Source: Phaseolus vulgaris
Taxonomy: Eukaryota > Streptophyta > Magnoliopsida > Fabales > Fabaceae
Assembly: GCF_000499845.2 (NCBI RefSeq)
Contig: NC_023756.2
Location: 2,246,183 to 2,310,182 of the forward strand
Direction of reading: 5' to 3'
Length of the DNA stretch: 64,000 nt
The notes beneath the pieces are model-generated. The model was not told where the DNA came from and ran no database searches. It saw only the letters and a list, made by a program, of their open reading frames with translations. Below, one piece after another: positions 1 through 9,300 of this stretch. Both the position numbers and the translations under genes were made by a program. Within the stretch, counting starts at the first letter, position 1; every line of letters begins with the position of its first letter.

Positions 1-73
1 ATCACTATACCAGATGTCTTGACCATCCTAAAGTGGTCCATGTTTATTTATTTTTTACTTGATAAAAAAAACC
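1..73 (+). mobile_element. 3' tail of a LINE (non-LTR) element, cut by window edge
   Basis: The stretch ends in 'gaccatcctaaagtggtcc', a T-rich tract and 'ttgataaaaaaaa'. The same layout (an 'atcacccc..aagtgg' type segment, TTTATTTATTTTT, then GATAAAAAAA) recurs at 2181-2251, 59842-59905 and 60842-60896, and in reverse at 39984-40050, where it closes a LINE fragment with recognisable reverse-transcriptase zinc-knuckle coding. It is therefore read as a 5'-truncated LINE end lying in the intron before exon 7 of alpha-dioxygenase gene 1. Confidence 0.5.
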
Positions 74-338
74 ATAACAGATGTATATTATCCAACAAAA
101 ACATGTGTAATTCCAATTGATTTATATATGATTATTTTGGGTAACAAATTGTGAAAAATTATTTTTCATGTGTGTTTTAAGTGCACTGGAATTTTGTTGT
201 TTCTTATATATAAAGGTTGAGATATTCCTAGTGAAGAAAAAAAAAAAAACAAGACAGAACAAATTCCTACTCCTTTCAAACTTTCCAAGGTTTTACACAA
301 CCTATGCATATGATAATAATGTATTGTGTATTTTGCAG

Positions 339-2575
339 GTATGGGTTGCTGGGGAAGAAATTTAAGGATACATTTGGACATGTTGGTGGATCCATTTTGG
401 GAGGATTCGTGGGTATGAAGAAGACAGAAAATCATGGTGTGACATACTCTTTAACAGAGGAATTTGTGAGTGTTTATAGAATGCACTCACTCCTACCTGA
501 TAACCTACAACTCAGAGACATATCTGCCACTCCTGGCCCAAACAAATCTCCACCAGTAATCAAAGAGTAAGATAATATCAAATCTTCTCCAAACCCTTTT
601 TTTTCCTCCATATATTATAAGAATTCTTAAACTAATTTGCACCCCTTAAATTGATATTGAATTTTCACAATTCTTCTTAATTCTTTTTAAATTAATATAT
701 TTCTCTTTGTTTGGAATAGCTATTAGATTATTTCAATCATATATATATATATAAATTATAATCAGTTTTTAGATAATTAATTTCATTCGGATATGAAATA
801 AAGACTTTTACATGAAAAAAAGTATATGTACAAGGAAAAATTTGTTTAAAAATAGCATAATTTGTTTTTCAGATTCATAAAAGTAGCTTATTTTTGTTTT
901 AGGAAACGATTCTTTTACAAAATTTCAGTTATTGTCCATAATTTTTAAACAAAAAAAAAATAACTTAAATGTTTAGGAAAAACCTTTCCCCAAATGCTCT
1001 TTATTTATTTTAATCTAATTAATAAATGTTTGAAGAAAGAGTAAACATTATGGTTATCTATCTCCTTCAATCACAGTAAGAAAGAAAAAAAAAATTATCT
1101 CATTAAGCATTTTATTATTTCTTACAACAAATTTGTTTGCTGATTGAGAAGGGCTATAATAATCAAAGACTAATACAAAAATTTCTTCATTTATTGTAGA
1201 ATTCCTATGAAAAACTTGATTGGACTACCTGGAGAGAAAACATTAACAGACATAGGAGTTGCAAGACAACTTGTGTCAATGGGTCACCAAGCTTGTGGGG
1301 CATTGGAGCTTTGGAATTATCCAGAGTGGCTTAGAGACCTTGTACCTCAAAACATGGATGGCACAGAAAGGTCTGAACATGTGGACTTGGCTGCACTTGA
1401 AAGTAAGATATACAAGTTTTAATCTTAAGATCTGCTTATTAAGAAGGGCCAAGAACTAACCCTACAATTATGATGCAGTTTACAGGGATAGGGAAAGGAA
1501 TGTGGCTAGATACAACCAATTTAGGAAGGCATTGCTGTTGATACCTATCTCAAAGTGGGAAGATCTAACAGATGACAAGGAAGCAATTGAAGTATTGGAA
1601 GAGGTATATGGAGATGATGTTGAAGAACTTGATCTGCTGGTAGGTCTCATGGCAGAGAAGAAAATCAAGGGTTTTGCAATCAGTGAGACAGCTTTTGTAA
1701 TATTCCTCCTAATGGCAAGCAGGTAAAAGGAATGAAAATTAAAAGCAACCCTTTTAATCTATTTTCATGTATACTTGCTTCAACTTAATGCTTCCAACAA
1801 TTGTACAAATTCTATATTTGTAAGATTTGTTAGGAATTGTGGTTAATAGTTAGATTGTGAGTAAAAGGAGTATGAAAATGTGATAAGTTTTAGTTTATAC
1901 TATTTAGGGATATTAACATGGTGCTTAATATTTGCGATCATATCTGCACTAATGCATCGGATTCTATTAGAATTTTGTAGTTAAGTGTATTTAGGGGAAA
2001 GTAATATTAGGATGGGTGACTTTCTAGGAAGTCCAAGTTTTACACCTCTTTTTAAAGCTAATAAAAAAAACAAAAAATAGGGTGTTAACAAAATGTATGA
2101 GGTTGATTTTGGTTAATGTTGGTATGGTTATCCCTTTGCTAATTTGGTAGGCATTCTAATAGAAGATTGGTGTCAGGTATTTTATAAGGGTTTGACCACC
2201 CCTGAATTGGTTATTTTTATTTATTTATTTTTATTGTTGATAAAAAAAAGTTGCTAAAGAAAATACTAATATATGCTATAAAATGTTTCTTCAAGAAAAA
2301 CATGTATATTAGCTCTTAAGATTTTAATAATGAATGTGATATTTTGCAGGAGGCTTGAAGCTGATAGGTTCTTCACAAGTAACTATAATGAAGAAACATA
2401 CACTAAGAAGGGACTTGAATGGGTGAACACAACTGAGAGTTTGAAAGATGTGATTGATCGTCACTATCCTAAAATGACACATAAGTGGTTAAACTCTTCT
2501 AGTGCTTTCTCAGTTTGGGATTCACTTCCAAACTCACACAATCCTGTTCCTCTCTACCTTCGTGTTCCTCATTAA
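339..2575 (+). CDS. DOX1: alpha-dioxygenase gene 1, last four exons (5' part outside window)
   Basis: Haem-dependent fatty-acid alpha-dioxygenase, which adds O2 to C2 of long-chain fatty acids to give 2(R)-hydroperoxides (oxylipin defence pathway). Exons are 339-566, 1200-1402, 1479-1722 and 2350-2575 (stop TAA); all introns are GT-AG and the phases match gene 2 exactly, so these are exons 7-10. The first visible exon carries the YRMH block holding the catalytic Tyr and proximal haem His of the family. Exon 9 carries the conserved GLMAEKKIKGFAISETAF segment. Over exon 7 it differs from gene 2 at about 10 of 76 residues, so the duplication is not recent. The C-terminus ends PLYLRVPH. Intron 9 (1723-2349) contains a LINE tail. 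The coding region is open throughout with no stop or frameshift, so the gene is probably functional, but exons 1-6 cannot be judged. It may be alpha-DOX1 or another paralogue. Confidence 0.93.
2181..2251 (+). mobile_element. LINE 3' tail inside intron 9 of alpha-dioxygenase gene 1
   Basis: The sequence 'taagggtttgaccacccctgaattgg', a run of TTTATTTATTTTT and 'gttgataaaaaaaag' matches the terminal segment of the other LINE tails in the window, most closely 59842-59905. The insertion is on the coding strand of the host gene and about 100 bases upstream of the last acceptor (2347-2349). Its 5' limit is unclear; similar low-complexity sequence begins near 2090. Confidence 0.45.
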
Positions 2576-3359
2576 TCAATTTGAATATTTTTATGTGTTT
2601 TTATTTAGATTTATCTTTTTGTTAAATTTGAATTAATGTGTATATTTGTATTTTGTATAACACTAAATTTCGTCCTATATATATTCAGTATTATTTCAAT
2701 GCATTTGAGTTTAGGAGAAAATATTATAGTTTGTTTACATCTTGAAGTATTCAAGGAAAAAGAATTGTACCTAATTATTTATTTTACTTGTTATTACTTT
2801 CAATAATATTGTTAATGAAAAACATCATTTTAAATTGCACTTTACCTATCATTAAATATGATATGCAATATCAAGCTATAAAATTTGAAATACAATTCCA
2901 AATTCTAGAATTTGAAATGAATTTTTAAAACCAAAAAAATATATTCCAAGCTCTAAAATTCATAATACAACTTTGTATTTTGAATTCTAGAGTTTTAAGT
3001 TATACGGATTATACCATTTGAAAAAAAAAACAAATTTCACACTTTTTATTTACTCAAGAGTAATTTTGTAATTGAAAAATATATGAAGGTGCAGGAAAAA
3101 AACTATGGAGGTGACGAAGAAATTGCCTAACCATAGTTGATGGACAGCCCAGTACTCCTGAAAACACCTGAGCCCAGTTAGATCAATACCCGACTTCAAT
3201 TTAATTCATTTAGAAACAATTAATTTTATTGTGAGCACATTCTCGACTATCCCCCATTTTTAAAAATAATAAAATAGTTAATTAAATTATATATATATAT
3301 ATAACATAAGTATATAACTTATCGTAATTTATATATATATATATACTTATGTATTTTAT
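2576..3359. other. AT-rich intergenic spacer after alpha-dioxygenase gene 1
   Basis: This stretch holds the 3' untranslated region of gene 1 (roughly to 2700; polyadenylation-like A/T-rich sequence) and AT-rich DNA with short (AT)n runs near 3283-3303 and 3329-3350. A short inverted motif around 2870-3000 ('caagctataaaatttgaaat' and its mirror) may be a degraded small repeat. No gene is seen. Confidence 0.6.
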
Positions 3360-3560
3360 TTTTTTGAAATTAATACTTTATTACTATCATTATTATTATT
3401 TTCATAAATCTTTACTTAAAAAATTAATACTTATTATTATTATTATTATCATTAATTTTCCTTTAAATATTAATACTTATTATTATTATTACCTATTCTT
3501 CCTTTAAAAAAATAATACTTATTATTCTTATTATCATTATTATTATTTTCTTTCAAAATA
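3360..3560. repeat. degenerate AT minisatellite with (TTA)n cores
   Basis: About four imperfect units of 40-55 bases follow each other. Each starts with a variant of 'aaattaatactta', runs through 4-7 TTA/ATT triplets and ends with a variant of 'ttcctttaaa'. Units begin near 3367, 3419, 3465 and 3506. Confidence 0.6.
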
Positions 3561-3575
3561 ATATTACTAAAAAGT

Positions 3576-3897
3576 CACTAAAAAAATTATTAAATAAAAA
3601 TTAATTTTAAAAACAAAAAATAATTGGTGACTATATTAACTAAACTAGATATTATTTTAGAGATTAAAAAATTATTGATATTTAAAGTAATTTTATAAAT
3701 AATTTTTAAATTTATATTTAATTAATAATTAAAGTTTTAATTACTAATTAAATATTAATTTAAAAATTATTTATTCATAATAAAAATTAATTTATATATT
3801 AATAACTTATTTAATTTATAACTTAGTATCTAATTTAATTAATATTATGATTAATTATATTTTAAAAAAATAATTTTTATTTAATGAGTTTTTAGTG
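3576..3897. mobile_element. CACTA-type miniature element, copy 1
   Basis: The left end CACTAAAAAAATTATTAAAT and the reverse complement of the right end (CACTAAAAACTCATTAAAT) form terminal inverted repeats that continue inward through 'aaaaattaatttt'. The interior is largely palindromic, as in the other copies at 7321, 8543 and 42723. Flanking triplets are AGT and AAT, so a 3-bp target duplication is only partly preserved. The element has no coding capacity and probably depended on a CACTA transposase. Confidence 0.7.
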
Positions 3898-4488
3898 AAT
3901 ATAATGATTTTGTAATGTACATGACCGAATCCACTAATATCTTCATACCACCAACTTAATCGAAATTATTTTTTATCAACACCATCTCGATAAATCACAC
4001 TAAAAATAACAAATCCAAATAATCTAAAAAAATCGTACTAAACGAATATCGAGAAACTAAAACAAGAAATAAATAAAAAACAATTAATCTACTAAAATAC
4101 GCTTATTAATCCATACTATTATATTAAATTATGATTAATTAAAAAATCGTGTTAATCAAAATTCATCCAAACATATCTAACCAAATAGATTAAATGACAA
4201 TAGTAAAATTTACGTTTTAATAATTTTAAATACTTAAACTACGGTATTCTAACGTAGGGAATCGGAAAATTGTTTCTTACATATATTTTTTACTCCGATG
4301 GAGACATGAGAAAAAGAGAAGTAGGATGTAACATGTTTCACATATATATAAGATAATAATGTTCTATTATTGATTTATTTTAACAATTAAACTACTATTA
4401 TTGGGCAGGGTCCACACCCCAAAATTATCTTCACTTTGGTACTTGTGTTTTTGGGTAAACAAACTTTTTCACTAAAAAAATGGGATTC
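3898..4488. other. AT-rich intergenic DNA, no gene seen
   Basis: Low-complexity AT-rich DNA without a credible open frame, splice pattern or repeat terminus lies between the CACTA miniature element and the hAT-like element. Confidence 0.5.
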
Positions 4489-4496
4489 ACTCTGAT

Positions 4497-5143
4497 TAGG
4501 GCGGCAAAGCGGGCTAGCCTGTCCCGCATTGGTCCGCCCTACGCTTAACTTGTAAAAATGCGGGTTGGGTTGACCCGTCCCGCAAAGTTATTGTGAATTA
4601 GAATTTTCAACCCGTCCCGCATAAGAGCTGGTCTGCGAGTTTGTGGGCCAGTCCGTGTTCTTTTTTTTTTAAATTAAATATATTCTTTTTTACATTTTGT
4701 TCTTAAAAACTTTTCAAATTAAATCTATATATTTGTTACTATCAAACCTAAATTCATTTTCTTTCTTTTCAAACATAATTAAATATCAAAACATTAAACA
4801 TTAAGATAAATATTAAATATCACTATTCTTCCACTTCCAAAACATTAAAAATACATAATTCCAAAACATTAAACATAAACATTAATTAAAAAACATTAAA
4901 CATAAACATTATTGACGCGATTGTGTTGTGTTTCTTTCTTTGAAATTTTGTGAAAACCTAATTGTCTTGCCTTGCAGGTTAGCGGACCAGCCCGCCCCGC
5001 CCCGTTGCTGGCCCGCACGAGTTGCGAACTAATACAGGGCGGACTAATGCAGATTAGCGGGTTGAAAAGGTCAGTCCGCCCCACGTTTTTTAGCAGCGGA
5101 CCGCGGACTGGCTCGCACAGTCCGCCCCGCTTTGTCATCCCTA
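4497..5143. mobile_element. non-autonomous hAT-like element, copy 1 (647 bp)
   Basis: The ends are TAGGGCGGCAAAGCGGG on the left and, read inward from the right, TAGGGATGACAAAGCGGG. They are flanked by 8-bp near-direct repeats ACTCTGAT (4489-4496) and AGTCTGAT (5144-5151), which differ at one base. Terminal repeats of this form with 8-bp duplications are typical of the hAT superfamily. Both subterminal regions are strikingly GC-rich, made of short mirrored blocks of 'cccgccccgc' and 'gcgggttggc' types, around an AT-rich core. There is no transposase coding. ORFs through the GC-rich ends are by-products of composition. Confidence 0.8.
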
Positions 5144-5407
5144 AGTCTGATTCTTCATATTTCATACTTTAGGAAAATCAATTTTTTTATTTTTTATATA
5201 AAAATTATCTGATGGTTTGCTGCAAACCGTTTGGTCTCAGGTTCGAGACAAGGCACTTCCTTCATTCTCATCACTCCAACAAACACTCAACCATGTTCTT
5301 CCTAAAATGAGACTGATTTTTTTTCCACATAAAGATGATTTTTTTTATTTATTAAAAGTTATGATAATTTTTTTTAAATTGATTAAGTTTATTGTGATAA
5401 CTTTTTA

Positions 5408-5690
5408 TTACGAACAATCTTATAAAACCGGCTCATTGGGTGAGATTTGCACCCACTTATATACAATGAAATATTCTCATCTCTAGTCGATGTGTGATCT
5501 CCAACACATCCCCTCACGTCGAGATTGACAGTTCGTGCGTAAGACAACATATTATTGGTGGTCCGATAACGACATGATAGCGGGTGACACGATAAATCCA
5601 ACAAACACTCTCTAGGATAAGCTTTAAATGACTCTGATACCATATTACAAAGTGAACTTTAAGCCTAACTTATGGTTGGTGTATGAGGAA
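5408..5690. repeat. dispersed legume-type repeat ('cttataaaaccgg...cacccacttatata')
   Basis: The segment begins 'aatcttataaaaccggctca', continues 'gagatttgcacccacttata', then 'ctctagtcgatgtgtgatct' and ends near 'tgactctgataccatattac'. Its first 60 bases recur in reverse orientation at 58655-58735 and 58775-58836. From memory this is a family scattered through Phaseoleae genomes. No coding capacity is seen. Just upstream, 5236-5247 ('caggttcgagac') resembles a pol III box B, but no box A or tRNA fold is present. Confidence 0.6.
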
Positions 5691-6234
5691 TTATGCTAGA
5701 TTTTAGGATACGATTTGATATTTCTAGGCTATTTTGTTAATTAAAGATTTAATTTGTTTAATGAGAAGTTCGTCTAAAGCTTCATTTCATCTAATTTGTT
5801 CTTATAATTTTTTATGAATAGATATATTTACCTATGTATCTTTTTTGTTAACATATAGTTTTAGTCTAGTCCTTCCATATCTTTTTTATATATTTTTTTT
5901 TAATAATACTTTTTTCATGTGATGAAAGATGATATGTTGTTACTTGAAATGTCAAGTTAGATAATGACGTCTAACAAGAAAGCTTTTATAAAAATAATAA
6001 TAATAATAATATTTTTCAATTATTATTATTACTCAATTTTTAAATATTTCATATAAATCATTCTTTGATTTGCAATTGAAAAAGACGTATCAAAAGTACT
6101 CATTAGATAAATTACATTCATGAGAGTAAAAGACAAATATCAAGACTATGTTACTCACAGTCACATATACAAATTTATCCAAATTCTTGTTTTATATAAG
6201 ATGTGAAAACATACAGGTACAACTTTCTGGCAGC

Positions 6235-6243
6235 TATAAATAG
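6235..6243 (+). promoter_or_regulatory. TATA box of alpha-dioxygenase gene 2
   Basis: TATAAATAG stands 86 bases before the ATG at 6321. With the usual 25-35 base spacing, transcription would begin near 6265. That rules out the in-frame ATG at 6261 and favours 6321/6324 as the start. The element has not been tested; position and match are the only evidence. Confidence 0.6.
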
Positions 6244-6320
6244 AGAAGGAACCTTAAGCAATGATACACTCTTACATTTCATCAAATCTCTATCATTGTT
6301 GTGTCATATCAAGAGCATTC

Positions 6321-9300
6321 ATGATGTGGTCTATGGTAACGGATCCCATTAGAGCTCTTTCTGCAACACTTCTGCACAAACTCATCCACCAAGACTTCCA
6401 TGAAGCAGTGGCTAGGATGACCATACTAAACTCTTTTCTCTTCATAGTACAATCCCCTCTCCATCAAATGTTACTATATAATATGTTATATCATCATCAT
6501 CATTATGCAGTTCTTATCTTTTATTCTTCCTTCTTTTTCTTGCATGGTTTATGCAGATTGTTCATTCCATTGACAAGCTAGGGATATGGCACCGTCTACC
6601 TGTATTCTTAGGGCTATTGTATCTGGCTATTAGACGCCACCTTCACCAAGAGTACAACCTCTTCAACGTTGGAACAACAACACCAGAACGGGTTGGGAAC
6701 CCTTCTGATCTTCCATTCAGAACAGATGATGGAAAATATAATGACCCTTCCAATGAAGTTGCTGGTAGTCAAGGCACTTTTATTGGCAGAAATATGCTCC
6801 CTCTGGATCACAAAAATAAGGTTCATATCTCAGCCTATAATACATGATTAAGCCAATGAGTATGTATAATGAACAAGATAAATCACAAGAAAGAAAAAAA
6901 TGGTTGTAGTTAGTTAATTTCATAGGTCTCAGTTTATGAGAATTATAGTATTATAGTTTGTTGATTTGTTGTTATATAATTTTGTTGTTCTCATGGTGGT
7001 GAGTTTTGAAGGCATAGTTTTGTGTGTGCAGGTATTGAAGCCTGATCCAATGGTGGTAGCCACTAAACTACTAGCCAGAAGGACATACAAGGACACAGGA
7101 AAGCAATTCAATGTGATAGCAGCTTCTTGGATTCAGTTTATGATTCATGATTGGATCGATCATCTTGAGGATACCAAACAGGTCCTAATTATATGACCAG
7201 TAATCAATTTCCAAAACTCATTTCAAAATTACTATTCAAAAAAATATTTGCAAATATATAGGTATATATATAAATCTTTAAATAAAAATCAATTTAGAGA
7301 CAAAAAATAATTAGTTGTTACACTATAAGAAAATCATCAAATAGAAATCAATATTTAGAGACCAAAATAATTAGTCATAATAGTAACTAAATTAGAGACT
7401 ATTTTAGAAACTAACAAAAATTGGTTTCTAAATTAGTTTATATTATTGTGAAATAGTTTCTAAATTGGTATTTAATTAGCTACCAAGGTTTTAACTACCA
7501 AAGATTCTAAATTTGGTAGCAAAAACTTTAGTGGTTAGATAAATACCAATTTAGAAACCACTTAACAATAATAGAAACTAATTCAGAAACCAAAAATTTA
7601 TTTAGTCTCTAAAATGGTCTCTAATTTAGTCACTATAACAACTAATTATTTTTTGTCTCTAAAATTGATTTTTATTTCATGATTTTCTTGTAGTGTTATA
7701 TTAACTAAATTATATACTATTTTAAAGACTAACAAAATTATTATTGTTTAAATTAGTTTTTATTATTGATAAATAGTTTTAAAATTGGTATCTAATTAGC
7801 TATCAAGATTTTTGCTACCAAATTTAAAATCTAAATAATTGGTTGTTAGAACTTTGAAAGCTAATTAGATACCAATTTAAAAATTATTTATCAATAACAG
7901 AAAATAATATAGAAATTAATAATACTTTTAAATTCTAAAATAATATCTAATTTAGTTAATATAATAATTAATTATTTTTAATGAGATGAAACCATAGTTT
8001 TCAAGGAATAGTAATGAAACCTACTCAAACAGATGTATTAAAAATATGTACTTACATGTTAATTGCACATAATGATGCCTTTTTATTGAGATAATGAAGA
8101 AGATATCTAATTTGTTGATGGAATTGTGATACATATATATATAGATTGAACTCACTGCACCAAGAGAAGTTGCAAGCCAATGCCCTCTCAAATCTTTCAA
8201 GTTCTTCAAGACTAAGGAATTTCCCACTGAATTCTCTGAGATCAAATCTGGAACAAAAAATATTCGAACACCTTGGTGGTAAGATTTTTATCACACTTCC
8301 AAAAGTTATTATTAGTGGTAACATTTTTCTATTTGTTTAATATACCTACCGAACAAAGTAACATGGAGAGTAATAAAGAGACTATAAACCATAATAACTT
8401 CTTATATAGTTGTAATATAACATTTAAGGTTTAGGTTTAAATTAAAAAAATTAACTATATAATACTTAGTTTAGGAAAAAAAGAGTAACCAATTATAGTG
8501 AAATTTTGTCTAATTATATCTTTTTTCTATTCTATATTAACTCACTACAAGAAAATCATGAAATAAAAACTAATTTTATAGACAAAAAAAATTAATTGTT
8601 ACGGTGACTAAATTAGAAATTATTTTAGAGACTAAAAAAAATTAATTTTTAAATTAGTTTCTATGATTGTTAAATGGTTTTTAAATTAGTAACCAAAGTT
8701 TTTCTACCAAATTTAGAATCTAAATAATTGGTAGTTAAAACCTAGCTAATTAGATATCAATTTAGAAATTATTTAATAATAATAGAAACTAATTTAAAAA
8801 TCAATTTTTTTTTTAGTTTTTAAGATGGTTTCTAATTTAATCATTATAACAACTAATTATTTTTTATCTCTCAAATTAGTTTCTATTTCATGATTTTCTT
8901 TGTAGTGTATAAATTCAACTCATACATATTATGTATAAATATAAGATTTTGTAATTGTGCATAGGATTAAAATATTAGTAAAATACACATAGCAAAATTC
9001 GAAAATTTGAAACAAAATCAATAATTGAACTCTTATTATCTCATAAGAAAAATCAAATAGTTGGAAAGTTGGTAAGATATATGATGGTTCATAACCATTC
9101 AATAACTTTTTGTTGGTACACAAAAGTACTTAAATTAGATGTCACGTTTATAATGGTTAGTACAATTTTTAATTTTGTGGGGGTATAGGTTAATAATGGT
9201 TTGTACAAATTTTTTTTTTGGACACATCCGATTTATAATGGGTACATTTTTTTGTGGGGCACATATCACATTAATTATGGGTAGTTGAAAGTGCTTTTTC

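Noticed and set aside
4972..5172. ORFs across the GC-rich end of the hAT-like element
   Set aside because: They read through mirrored terminal blocks and have no protein-family match.
5217..5260. Possible tRNA-derived or SINE box B ('caggttcgagac')
   Set aside because: No box A, acceptor stem or poly-A tail at the right distance.
6261..6320. In-frame upstream ATG of alpha-dioxygenase gene 2
   Set aside because: The TATA box at 6235 predicts transcription starting at or after this ATG, and the added residues do not resemble the family N-terminus.
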